Source of the DNA: Ditylenchus dipsaci
Taxonomy: Eukaryota > Nematoda > Chromadorea > Rhabditida > Anguinidae
NCBI GenBank assembly: GCA_004194705.1
Contig: SADC01001342.1
Location: 203,494-267,493, forward strand
DNA: 64,000 nucleotides
Direction of reading: 5' to 3'
Of the stretch, positions 53,602 to 64,000 are shown in pieces; position 1 is the stretch's first letter; each line of letters opens with the position of its first letter. The position numbers and the translations under genes were made by a program. The notes under the pieces were generated by a model. That model did not search any database, was not told where the DNA came from, and saw only the letters and a program-made list of their open reading frames with translations.

Positions 53602-56600
53602 TCAGACAATAACTCTGTAGAATGACTCTACTGGTCTACACCACAATATAAGAACTGAAGATGCTGTGGTAAGGCCGGATGAAGTGGTGAAAAAAGGAGA
53701 CAGAGAATGTAAAACTGAGTCTACTTCGGATTTTTGTTTTCCAGCCTGTTTGAAGATCACATCAAAGGCTTGTCGGAATTCTGTTTGGTTGAATCGACGC
53801 TCCAGCAGACTGCTTAGTTGACGGAGGATATCCGGTAAAAGATCGGTCACAAACACTTCCACTCTGGTTTTGGGTGTCAGTTTGGAAAGCAGATCGCTCA
53901 GAGTGTTTCTCACTTGCATCTAAAATATTGATATTAGGTTGTGTCAAAGCTACGCGAAATTTAGAATTTTAAGAATTATAAATTTCAAAATTCATTCAGA
54001 ATAAAGTGTTAATAGAACAATTTAACTGTTCCGTAGCGTTTGCCACGATGAAAATGTTTAAGCTACCGAGGGTTGAAGCAAGAAATAAAAATTAATTCAA
54101 TTTTGAAAAATATTTCAAAGCACAACAGGGGGTACCAAGTCAAAATTCCGCGTATTTTTGACACAACCTAACATTTACCGTATTTCCTCTAATAGAAGCC
54201 CATGGGCTTCTATTTTTCAACCTCTCAAAAATCTTGAAATTGTCAATCAAAAATGACCTTAACTCCGAAACCTTAGTCAAAAAATAGGGGGGTGGGCTTC
54301 TATTAGAGCATGGGCTTATATTAGAGGAAATACGGTAACTTTGATTTTATCGAGTGTTCCAAAAACTGCCATCTTTTTTTAAAGCAACTGGTTAGGAATT
54401 TGATATCTGCTAAAAAAAATTCCAAATATATCATTTCGTAACCCTGGACCTCCTCTTCGAAACAGTGTATCAGATGTTTAATTTAAAAATTAGAAATCGT
54501 AAAAGCAAAATTGACACCCAAAAAATCTTGCTGGGCATTTTTTTGACTAAAAGTTTAAATTAAAAACTTATTGCATAAAAAATATCGGCAAAATATATCT
54601 TGCAGCGCATCGTAAAATCAGTCTTTTTGTTGTATTCGGGCTTCTTCAAAGAATTGAAGCTGGCAGAGCCTACTGGCGACTGCACTTTCCAAATTATCCG
54701 ATTATACCTGGTGACGGATACCGGAGTGCAACAAATTTTAGGAGTTGAACTATAGAAAAAGTGGGGCGCTACTCGGTTATAAACCCCCCCCCCCAAAAGT
54801 GCTACTCGGGAATACCCCCCAATCCTAGGAGCTACTCGGTTATACCCCCCCCCCAAATCAAGATTTTTAGGAGTGGTCAAAGGGTTCAAGGGCTGTATTG
54901 GGAGGGGAAGGGACAAAACAGGGGCCACTTCTATAGTGCCTATAAGTACCAATGAGTATTAATTCTCTAAGGGGTTGTATTACCGAGTAGCGTCAAAAAG
55001 TGAATTGTTATCTTCTTACAAAGACAAGATTCAGGCTGTGTTACTTCTAATAAGGCGCAAAACAAACTATTTGATGAAGATGTTGCCAACGGATATTTGC
55101 TATGATATTGGCACATTTCCGGCATCAAAGTCTATATATGCTTTCTCTTCTACAATGAACAAAACTCTAAATGCCTGTATCCCAAAGGTTCAAATTCTGT
55201 TCAGTGAAAAATAATTTCTGTGTTGTTTAGAGTGTAAAACAGCTGAACCAATTGCTAGCGAATGACCAGATTACCTATGCCGACAAGTTGCGTGCTGTGG
55301 AAGTCCACAATCTCGTGAGTTGCACAAGTGTGCGCGTATATTTTTGTACAGGTTATAACACGGATTATTTTATAAACGATTTTTTTGTCAATAACGTTAA
55401 TATCATGCAAAAGCTTATTCTTAAGAAAAATTTGACGCTACTTGCATATACCACCCCCCCCCCCCCAAATCAACTTTTTTTAAAAGTATTTTAAAACACC
55501 CTATATCGACTAAAAATCGCCTCAGGAGTTCAAAAACGACATTATTTTTGAGTTCGGTCAATAAAAGATTGAGTTTTGGGCACTTTTGAATTTCGACTTT
55601 TTACCTGTTTTATCATGTTTTGGTCACTGGAGCTGGGCAAAAATTTTCTCTAAATGCATTTTTGATCAAAAGTCTTCCTCGGAATTATGTCTAAGGTAAG
55701 TGAGTGCGCGCATCTCTAACCAACCAAGCCCCCTGCGACCCATTCGGGGGCGCAGGGGGCTTGGTTGCTTGGGGTTGAGATGCGCACACCCACATACCTT
55801 AGACGCAAATCACTCGAAAGTGACTCTGGATGCATAAAAAATGTATGCATACCACAGTTTGTTTATGCGGTAGGCCCCAGTCAACAAAACTATGTTCAAC
55901 ATCTTCCTTTTCGTTCAAAATTGGCCCCTTTTTAGTCTATTTACACCCTAAAGGCACGTTCACAATGAGTGTCGACCTGAGTGTGAGATTTGGGGTGTTT
56001 TTAACGCGGGAAGAGCTGTACTTTTTTTTTCTTGACCAAAACTTTTTTTCTGTTGGTATCATTTTGTAGCTAAGATTCAGGGCTTCAAGATGAGGTATTG
56101 ACAAGCCACATCTGAAATGAAAAATTGGGGTAAAAATGCTTAGGTCCGCACTCAGGTCGACACTCGGGTCGACACTCACAGAGTGTGGGCCTGAGTGTCG
56201 ACCTGAGTGCGGACCTAAGCATTTTTACCCCAATTTTTCATTTCAGATGTGGCTTGTCAATACCTCATTTTGAAGCCCTGAATCTTAGCTACAAAATGAT
56301 ACCAACAGAAAAAAAGTTTTGGTCAAGAAAAAAAAGTACAGCTCTTCCCGCGTTAAAAGAACGCTTGGGTCGACACTTTTATGTGAACGTACCTTAATAC
56401 AGCCTTAAATCCCTTCGAAAACGGTCAAAATGGGTACTTTTTGGTGGTCCAGAAACTCGATTTTTTATTGACCAGAACTCAAAAATAATGTCTTTTTGAA
56501 CTCCTGAGGCGATTTTGAGTCAATATAGGGTGTTTGGAAACACTTTGAAAAAAAGTTGATTTGGGGGGGGGGTTATATCCAAGTAGCGCCAAAAATTTTT

Positions 56601-59577
56601 CTTCTAACTTTTTGAAACTTCCTTTGGTCAGTATATAGCGGCGTTAAGCGAATTCATCCACACCGAATTCATCCACATCGAATTCATCCACACACGAATT
56701 CATCCACACCGAATTCATCCACAAAAATTTGTCCCGACACGAAATGTTTTTATATTTTTGTCTTGAAAAGTTTACAAATTAATTCGAACATTTTTCTTCG
56801 AACCTTCCATGTACTATCGAAACCAAGTGGTCGTCCACTTGGATCAAAAAATTTTTCTACGTTTTTGGGTTCCAAAACTTGTTTTCTGCACTAATTCGAG
56901 CATTCTAAAAATGGTTTGACGGTGCTAAAATAGCGTTTCGATGGGTTTTTCGCAGTTTTCGTAAATGGTGCAAAACGTAGTTTCACCACTGCCAAACCAT
57001 CTCTAGAATGTTCGAATTAGTGCAAAAAACAAGTTTTGGAACCCAAAAACGTAGAAGAATTTTTTGATCCAAGTGGACGAACGCTTGGTCCAGTTGGTAC
57101 ATGGGACGTCCAGATTATCCAGCCACCGACACGGTCAGATGCACTACAACCTACAACCAGATACCTGGTCAGTGCCTTGGTACTACCATCTGAGTACAGT
57201 CAACCCTCGATATAACGCCCCCCCCCCCCCCCACCCCCCCCCCCCCCCCCGATATAACGGCCCCCTTGGCTCCATTTGGTTGGATTTGACTAAAAAATAA
57301 AGAGTTATACCCTCGATATAACGGCCCCTCGATATAACGGCCCCCTCGATATAACGGCCCCCCTTGGCTGGTCCCGTCTAAGAAAACGTACCCTCGATAC
57401 AACGGCCCCCATGGAAAACATGTGATTTTAATAGCGAAAAAGTTTGTCAAAAGTTTTTTTTTTATTATCATTTTCGGTTTTCAACACCTACACCATCTAC
57501 AATTTTTATTCCTATTGTTGGAAACGCTACTTTTTGTCTCTCGGAAAACAGCAGAAGTAGGTCGTAACAAAGAGGTGTACTAAAAAGGGTATGCATATTG
57601 CCATAGGGAACATTTTTTGATTCTGAAAATAGTTTTTACCAGCTAAATCAAAAAAGAATTGACACAAAATATTTGAAGTCGGAAAAAATATTCTTGGTGA
57701 GTGGGGTCTCATTAGAGATAATGCGGTATGTTTGAGTTCGTCCAAGCAAATGCGGGCATGCCTACCCTTGCCTAAGCCTAAAAAATCGCAAGATATGTTT
57801 GCGTTGGTCCCCCTGTTGTTTTTTTAATTTTTAGGGTTCGGCTTAAGCGAGGGTGCTAGTGTATGTTAGGACGGATTCAAACATGAATCTAAGATAAGTT
57901 GTGATATTAATTATGAAGTATCAAGGTATAGAATAAGTTCATCCCTTTAGTAGTTCACAGTTAAAATAGGTCAACCCTCGATATAACGGCCCCCTATGAA
58001 CATTTTGTCAAGAAATACTCGATATAACGGCCCTCCAATATAACGGCCCCTCGATATAACGGCCCCATGCGGCCGGTCCCAAGGGGGCCGTTATTTCGAG
58101 GGTCGACTGTACTACTTTCTCAGTACATAAAACTACTTTAAAACTGGTGTTCTTGTTAGTTAGGTGGCTGTTTTAGCGGCACTTGTTTACTTCGGGGGCC
58201 CCTGGTTAAAAAACTAACTGCTTAGACTGACTGCTGTGACTGACTGCTTAGATACCCACAAAAGACCAACAAGATTCATATTTTGACACAAAAGTTTGAC
58301 ATTATGAGTTAGATACTCATTTAGGGGAGGTACCAGGTGGTTTGCTAACCATTTTCAGACTTCCTGGTTCCTTAAAAGTATTTCAGCCATTAAAAATTAA
58401 TTTTTGCTACCACCGGGTTTCGAACCTGTAACCCCACAAAATTTGAGGATCAATTCAACGCGGAGCCACAAACCATTTCGTGTCGGGACAAATTTTTGTG
58501 GATGAATTCGGTGTGGATGAATTCGGTGCCGCCCGTATATACCGTAATTCCTTTAATAAGCCCCCCCCCCCCCTAAATTCAAAAAACTGGTTTCTGGCAT
58601 TGTGTTTTTGACCTATGTTTCGAAGACCACTGTTAGGCAAGTCACCATCTATTTTGTAGCTCATCTTACTGGCTACAAATTGAGGGGTAACTTGCCAAAG
58701 AGGAGTCTTCGAAAAATGCGTCAAAAACACAATGCCAAGAACACGATTTTGAATCACAGGGGGGGCGGCTTATTAGAGGAATTACGGTAGCTTGTTATAA
58801 AGCTAAGATCATGGGCTACATGCTTACTGCAAAAAAATCATTAGAAAGCTGCTAAGAACAAAAGCTTTTACTAATTTGCCAAGAAAATTCATTAATTCAC
58901 CGGAAAAAGTCAAGCATTTGCGGAGAGTTTTTGATTTGATCCATTTTCAAGGTTTAATAAAAAATAATAGCTGACCTCATTCTTTTTCCTAATGTTATGT
59001 GGTGGTTTTTCATCCATTGCAAAGTTGATATTGACATTGGCCAAGGAGTTGGCCGCTGCCGATGTTCCACTCCCAATTGCTAAACCAATATCCGATACAA
59101 ATATAGCTTCGCCAGTCATTCTTGGAGTGAGTAGTTGATGAAGGGAACCAACTATAGAATTGGAGTACTCTTCTCCAGCACTGGTAACCACTATTTTGAC
59201 GGCTTCATCACAGCTTACTCTTTTGTGGGCTATTCTATAGCTAGAATAGGAGCGAGAAGAGGATGGCAGAGAGGACACTGGCAAGCTCTCATCTGCATGC
59301 ACCAACACTTCATCACGCTCCATCAGCAGGAGTAGGAAGGAAATGGAATTTTGACGGCACAATTCCTACAATGAATTAGTTAAGATGTTATGTTATTTGG
59401 GTGATTATGCAAAACAAACCAATTTGGAGTAGATTTGCGCCTCAGAAGAAATTGGCTGATGCAGGATATCGGCGGAAATGTTAAAAGTCCGTAGCTTGCG
59501 CACCAAATCGCAACGCTCCTTGTCCAGACCAGCTGAAGTGCAGCAAACTAGAGCTAAGCAGGTTTGAGCTGCATTAT
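53602..59577 (-). CDS. EIF2AK4: GCN2/EIF2AK4-type C-terminal region (partial)
   Basis: Minus strand. Exons 59577-59420, 59365-58976 and 53919-53602; possibly an earlier one near 59693-59648. The first two read as the HisRS-like regulatory part: SAGLDKERCDLVRKLRTFNI, SADILHQPISSEAQIYSKL, then ELCRQNSISFLLLLMERDEV. After a low-complexity Ser-rich stretch and a 5-kb intron comes the C-terminal domain: QVRNTLSDLLSKLTPKTRVE, FVTDLLPDILRQLSSLLE, ending SVLILWCRPVESFYRVIV, which parallels the human end SVLFLYSYRDDYYRILF. The kinase and most HisRS-like sequence are absent, and DDB1 ends immediately upstream, so it is a gene fragment, a rearranged gene or an assembly join. The intron 53920-58975 hosts four element clusters. 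Confidence 0.6.
54176..54337. mobile_element. TACCG-ended MITE in GCN2-like intron
   Basis: 'taccgtatttcctctaatag' to 'tattagaggaaatacggta'. Inner 'gaaattgtcaatcaaaaatg' is shared with 26813-26972 and a related string with 5793-5950. Confidence 0.85.
54745..55433. repeat. Repeat fragments and unassigned sequence in GCN2-like intron
   Basis: 54765-54860 has 'gctactcggttataaacccc' style units related to the ends of 55434-56590; 54880-54950 is the 'gggctgtattgggaggggaa' family. 55000-55320 holds open plus-strand frames (LSSYKDKIQAVLLLIRRK; SVKQLNQLLANDQITYADKL after a 'gtttag' acceptor) that I cannot assign to any family. Confidence 0.4.
55434..56590. mobile_element. Inverted-repeat element with poly-C/G linkers
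   Basis: 8-bp duplication AAAAATTT at 55426-55433 and 56591-56598. Ends GACGCTACTTGCATATACCA and GGCGCTACTTGGATATAACC (inverse), then C14/G10 runs and 'aaatcaactttttttaaa'. Inner hairpins 55688-55804 ('tgtctaaggtaagtgagtgc') and 55951-56395 (arms 'aaggcacgttcacaatgagt'). Its 'gctaagattcagggcttcaa' is the shared loop motif. Confidence 0.8.
56820..57090. mobile_element. Palindromic MITE core, 'accaagtggtcgtccac' family
   Basis: Arms 'aaccaagtggtcgtccactt' and 'aagtggacgaacgcttggtc'; inner 'actaattcgagcattctaaa' mirrors 'tagaatgttcgaattagtgc'. Lacks the B-box-bearing outer arms of 22005-22470. Confidence 0.75.
57197..58109. mobile_element. Pogo/Tigger-like element with 'cgatataacggcccc' repeats
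   Basis: TA-CAGTCAACCCTCGATATAAC at the left; 'cgttatttcgagggtcgactg'-TA region at the right (58110-58111). Units 'ctcgatataacggccccc' are tandem near both ends (57302-57365; 57975-58070). Contains the 'ttgagttcgtccaagcaaat' palindrome fragment (57722-57890). Confidence 0.8.
58540..58789. mobile_element. TACCG-ended palindromic MITE
   Basis: 'taccgtaattcctttaataa' to 'ttattagaggaattacggta'. Inner arms 'ttctggcattgtgtttttga' and 'tcaaaaacacaatgccaaga'. Loop motif 'ttttgtagctcatcttactg'. Abuts the right duplication of 56639-58534. Confidence 0.85.
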
Positions 59578-59749
59578 CTGAAAATGTGAGAGTTGATTGT
59601 AGTTCAGTCTTACTAAAGATACTTTTAATGTCAGTCACAATTATCAAATTTTGCAAAGACGGCCTGAATTTATTCCTAATGGAAAGGGTCCTAAATAATA
59701 AAATAAGAATATGAAAAAGAAAGGCTTTTTGCACACTTATCTGTAACTT

Positions 59750-60807
59750 AAATTAGCTTTTTACAGAAAAACAGTCAAACCTCACAATCCAGTCAAACTT
59801 CGCCGATCGTTTTAATATAATCGTCTAAAAAATTTTGGTACTATTTTATTGCACCCTCCCCAAAAAAGCTATTCCAGCATACCCTCCCCGAAAAATGGGA
59901 ACTAATTCATTGTACCCCATCCATAAACCTTTTTTCAGGACTGTCTAAAACCATTTTCATTCAATAATTCTGCCATGAAAAGACCAGACAAGTGATTTTA
60001 AAAGGGACAAAGGGATGTATTGGGACGGTAAGGGACAAAGCATATGCCACTTATTTAAGATAACTATGATCCTTAGAGCATGCACTCTATAAGAACTAAG
60101 GCTAAACGTCAAACCCGGGCATTCGCTACTAGGGTCCATAGTAACCGCGCCGTCCTTCGCCATCTATTTTTTTCATCGCCGTCCTGCATTTTAACCATAC
60201 TTTTAATTATGGATGACTTTTTTTATTTTACATTATATAATCACTTTTTATTTTTTACACTTTATTTTTAGGCGACCGTCCATGTTTCCTCTCTCTTTTT
60301 TTCGAAAAAATGGGGCCTTTCTGATTTTGCACAAAAGTTTTCAAAAAAGTCGGTTAAATTAGGACGGCCCCATTTTCTGTAATAAAAATGAGAGAAAACT
60401 TGGACGGTCGCCCGAAAATTAAATAGAAAAATAAAAACTGATTGTATGCTGTAAAATAAAAAAAGCAATTCATAATGAAAAATATGGTTAAAATGCAGGA
60501 CGGCAATAAAAAAATTAGGACGGCGAAGGACGGCGCGGTCACTATACTAGGGTCGTCCTTTTCAAATAAGAGCTCGACACATTCAGTCACCGCACACATC
60601 TGCGCCCAATACAATTTTTCATGTCCGCTGCTTTTGGGCATGTAAGGCTCCAGTTGGGCATGTGAGCTTCCATCTCGGTTATGTCATGTAGTTGACTACT
60701 CATAAAAAAACTATTACATTGAACAAAAACATCTTTATTAAATTTTAAACAACAGTGTGCACCCTCAGACAATATGAATACAATTGATGAACTTGCTTTG
60801 CAATGAA
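59750..60807. other. Spacer between the GCN2-like fragment and DDB1
   Basis: 59840-60060 has fragments of the 'gggatgtattgggacgg' dispersed family. 60137-60545 is a MITE. 60555-60800 is unassigned. No kinase or other coding exon is recognised here. Confidence 0.5.
60137..60545. mobile_element. 409-bp palindromic element with 'ggacggc' units
   Basis: Perfect 9-bp duplication ACTAGGGTC at 60128-60136 and 60546-60554. Ends CATAGTAACCGCGCCGTCCT and ATAGTGACCGCGCCGTCCTT (inverse). Short 'ccgtcctNcgcc' repeats near both ends. Inner 'cgaccgtccatgtttcctct' mirrors 'gagaaaacttggacggtcgc'. 9 bp suggests Mutator-like. Confidence 0.85.
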
Positions 60808-63800
60808 TCAATGAGCTCTTAATATGTTTTCAACCAGCTTCAGAACTTCTTCTGCAATTACCAAACGTTCTGAAAAATACCTAGTCATGAACATAGTCAT
60901 GCTTATTAAAATGCCAACCTTGACTTCGACTTGCTAGTGTCTCTGGGATTTTCAGACCTTTCACGACTCTATTAACAACTTCAGCCGGCATATCCAGCAA
61001 GGTCTCTAGCAAATCGCCATCAATAAATGGTAGAGACTCTTTAGATCTTGTTTCGGTGCAATGCTTGCGATAATGATTGTGTTCCAGCCCTATACAGCTG
61101 AGTGACTCAGCAGCGATCTTCTGTTGGAGTGTTAGAAGAAAACTAAAAAATTATAAAAAACAAGTAAAGTGGCAAAATCAAGTCACCTGTATGCATCATA
61201 TGGAATCTGAAATATCGATCCAAATCCACCATCCATCGTTCCAAACATAACAGGGTTCATCAAGAATGCAGAAACGGAGATAGTAGAGTTTTCTGAAACA
61301 CTGCCCCTTCGGAGGACATTGACAGATTCGCCCAGAAAGTATCCACCGATTTGCTGCAAGATAATTAACAAGAATAAACACAGCATGGGTAAGTCTCAAC
61401 CTTCAATGAATTTCCATCCAAGTTCTCAAATGAAAAAGCAATTTTCTTGCAGCAAACAACATTCATGCGAGATTCAGCAGCCAAAAATGTGGACGAATCA
61501 ACAATTTCACAAGCTGTTAGCCATTCAGCCCCCTCATCCCTATAATTCATTAGAGAAAAAAAATTAAAAAACACAAATAAAAAAAACGCTACCTCCCTTC
61601 ATGCTTGAAAATGGATAATGCGTCAATAAAAGTAAGAAGAGATACAGATCGCATCATGTCCCCAGCCAAGACCCAATTTTCAAATACCTTCACATACGCG
61701 ACTGTTGTAAATCCGTGACAAGAGGAAAGAAGTTGAAGCTGATTGAGAGCCAGATCCCATTCGAAGATTTGTAGAGAGTTTCCAACACCACAGACCAATT
61801 TGTTGCGAAGCAAGTCAATTGCATAAACAGACCCTGACACTTGACACGCACTGACCACATCTAATTTGCCCGATCCTGTTAATCCTTTCTGAGCACGAAA
61901 CAAAATAATACGACCCTGAAATAAAAATGAAACTAAGAGCCTCGCATAAATAAGAAATACCTTTTGACTTTTCTCCCCGATTTCCAATAGAGAAGTACCA
62001 ACACAGTAGAAAGGTAGTGCGCTGTGATCAAAGTCGACTGAGATCAGTGACAAACCAAGTTCGCCCTCTTCTAACTCAAAGACGGCCTGTACTTCGAATG
62101 AATTAGCGTCAAGAATACAGACTGAGTGAACTTCTTCTAAGTCTGAATCAAACAACTTGACTTGTGGCAAGTTTGACTCGGGCTCTCCTAAGTTGGGCTG
62201 ATTTTCCTGCAACAATAATATTATCATAGAAAATAGCTAAAAAATTTACACTGCATTTGGACATCAAAATAGCAAGAGTGTTGGTAGCTGGCTGATATGA
62301 AATACGGCTAACATTTCCATTAAGCGTAACACGACGAATATGCAGTTTCTGAACGCTGTCCATGGTACCTTAAAAGGATAACAATGCTTACACGGCTATG
62401 CTTGCATCTAATAGATCTGAAAAACGCGGGTATCAGCTCCAAACGTTCCCGATTATCACTCTCCTGTGACGAAATGAAAAATTACAAGCAAAATTTTTAA
62501 AAATTTCATACAATCAGCCATACAAATGTTGCAAGTTTGAATAATTTACATAACATGAATTTAGCAAGTAAGTAAGTTAAAGCGGAAGTACATTAAATTG
62601 AAATGCTTGTATTAAAAAAGTATACTAGAAAATTAAAAATTAATCCGCAAATCTTGTAAAAATAATTGAGTTCTCTTCGTCTTTTTCACCTGACGGAGAA
62701 TTTTAATGATTATATGAATTAATAAGACTAAATTTGGAAGCAGACAACTGTAACTTTTGACCGATGGTATCCGCGCATTCAAACCGCATTCAACTAAAGC
62801 TAGCAAAATGTTCACCAATTAACAAACGCGAATCATCAGCCATGACAAAGCTTCGCTTATAATATTCGGAATTAAGCGGCGTCACTTCTCTGATGATTTG
62901 GAGATTCACACTCGCAAATGTCAGTTTACTCATCGAAGAATAGACGACAGCAGGACGATCACAACACACATAGACGCTTATAGAGTTTTTGCTGGCGAAC
63001 TTTCTGAGAGAAACAGGTTGAGTCCCAACAGTCACCACTTTCTTATCCGTCAGTTTGCCTAATAAAAACAAAGATATGACATAATTCTATAAAGAAAATA
63101 TTCTTACCAGATGCAGTGTTCATTCGATAATAACACACTGAACCATTACCCATTCCAACTAGCAAATACAGATCACAATCCATCAGCACTATCAGCAAAG
63201 ACCTGGGCAGGACACCACAAGAGGACACTTGAACTTCCACCTGCTCTATTGGTGTTCCAGAGAATAAATCGCTATAGAATTAGAAGACCAAAAGCCAACA
63301 GCAAGAAACTTCGATGACATATCAGCGTCTAAAGAATAACATCTTTGCTAACATTAAACCTGATACGCAGCAGAAATATTTGGAGAAAATTAGCTGAACA
63401 ACAGATGTCAAATCGCTGAAAAGGACCCACCTATCGGCGACAAGTCGATGCAAGCGATTTCCTCTCTACAAACTAGCCGGCCAGTCAATCGAATTTCATT
63501 CGAACCTTTCTCCACCGACAAAAGAACAGCTCCACACCTGACGCTAGCACAATCTGACCGGAAACAGCATTGACTGAGCACAATGAGAATTTTTGAAGGA
63601 CAAGGCCACCTTATCTCTCTAGCATTCACATCACCTGCACCAACTAAAATCAAACCCACTGAGCTAGGATTCACTTGGAGGATGCCTCCACATGACATGT
63701 TCCCAGCCCATAATGTCGCCTGGCTGAGCTCAAAGCCTAAAAATTATTAAAGGTACATATGCGACATACTAAAAAACAGTTGCTCAGGTCACCATTGATC

Positions 63801-64000
63801 TGTGTATCTTCCATTTCTTCTCCATCCAGTAGCAATAGGTGAGTAGCTTGCGAAAATGATACGACCAAGTAATTGTCCAACATTGCTTGCCCTATCTTCA
63901 ATGGAAAATACCCTTGACTGCAGTTAGATCCACAGAGGCTAATGTTTTAATTCCGATACCACTTCTTATCACCTCAAGGATCCCTCCTTAACAACTTTCT
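60808..64000 (-). CDS. DDB1: DNA damage-binding protein 1 (5' end beyond window)
   Basis: Large beta-propeller adaptor of CUL4 ubiquitin ligases and UV-damage recognition, nuclear. Exons on the minus strand: 64000-63793, 63736-63431, 63328-63108, 63058-62816, 62368-62250, 62216-61961, 61915-61593, 61539-61401, 61353-61187, 61142-60919 and 60880-60808. Family blocks in order: IRSGIGIKTLASVDL, HLLLLDGEEMEDTQING, EIACIDLSPI, LPRSLLIVLMDCDLYLLVGM, VTVGTQPVSLRKF, CCDRPAVVYSSMSKLTFASV, MDSVQKLHIRRVTLNG, VLAGDMMRSVSLLTF, FLGESVNVLRRGSV, FIDGDLLETLLDMPAEVV and the C-terminal helix ERLVIAEEVLKLVENILRAH. One-base breaks near 63910 (GIF-PLK) and 63258 (YSL-GTPIEQ) look like lost homopolymer bases. The N-terminal propeller lies outside the window. 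Confidence 0.92.

Larger units (their letters stand above)
56639..58534. mobile_element. Foldback-type element with 'gaattcatccacacc' arrays
   Basis: Flanks GTATATA at 56631-56637 and 58535-58541. Left array 'accgaattcatccacac' 56650-56735. Right array 'gtggatgaattcggt' 58495-58528. Inverted 'aaaatttgtcccgacacgaa' just inside (56729-56748 against 58478-58498). Nested: MITE 56820-57090 and pogo-type 57197-58109. Also 'gggtttcgaacctgtaaccc' (58413-58432), B-box-like. Confidence 0.75.

Noticed and set aside
54975..55320. Plus-strand two-exon gene
   Set aside because: A splice-like join is possible, but there is no recognised family, it lies inside a minus-strand intron between repeats, and codon support is weak.
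57210..57252. Poly-C tract as a telomeric or regulatory signal
   Set aside because: It is a homopolymer expansion inside a pogo-type element's 'cggcccc' repeats; length in an assembly is unreliable.

Overview
The window is nuclear DNA from a eukaryote, almost certainly an invertebrate animal. It is AT-rich, its genes are split by short GT-AG introns (mostly about 35-60 nt), and it encodes conserved animal proteins. A nematode-like animal is my best guess (tiny introns, FLYWCH-type Mutator transposons), but the species cannot be fixed from the sequence. No bacterial, organellar, rRNA or complete tRNA genes were seen.

Host genes, left to right: an unidentified acidic protein (1230-2917, +); succinyl-CoA ligase beta subunit, SUCLA2 (11763-14140, +); an RCCD1-like RCC1-repeat protein (27199-28803, -), divergently paired with ALG8 (32651-42606, +); endonuclease V (42886-44780, +) directly behind ALG8; an unidentified gene (47280-52871, -); the C-terminal part of a GCN2/EIF2AK4-type protein (53602-59577, -); and DDB1 (60808 to beyond 64000, -). 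The ALG8 model is clean: ten exons sum to 578 codons. SUCLA2 and DDB1 are well conserved but interrupted by several one-base frame breaks, often at short homopolymers, which looks more like uncorrected sequencing deletions than gene decay.

Most of the rest is nested DNA transposons. The striking feature is their architecture. Many have terminal inverted repeats built from tandem arrays of a short monomer, each family with its own monomer, in head-to-head orientation (foldback-type elements). For about 20 array-ended or palindromic elements I could read a 7-9 bp target-site duplication directly. One, at 49209-52024, holds an uninterrupted nine-exon reading frame for a 552-residue FLYWCH zinc-finger/MULE transposase between inverted arrays, and is probably a recently active autonomous copy. 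Others carry remnants: a FLYWCH finger alone (38752-38910), hAT dimerisation-domain remnants (near 4500 and 29500), an Ulp1-like protease tail (17571-18060) and a captured piece of SUCLA2 with its intron 3' splice site (8677-8744).

Other mobile classes include CAGT-ended, TA-flanked palindromes resembling pogo/Tigger MITEs, TACCGTATT-ended MITEs, TTAA-flanked MITEs in introns, and a diverged satellite of roughly 160-185 bp units (24160-25350). Insertions are stacked, so relative ages can be read: a hAT element inside a pogo-type MITE (3375-5411), a MULE inside another pogo-type MITE inside a host intron (49077-52277), and one foldback element inside another (23180-26236). The elements lie mainly in introns and between genes, and they inflate ALG8 to 10 kb and the GCN2-like gene to about 6 kb.
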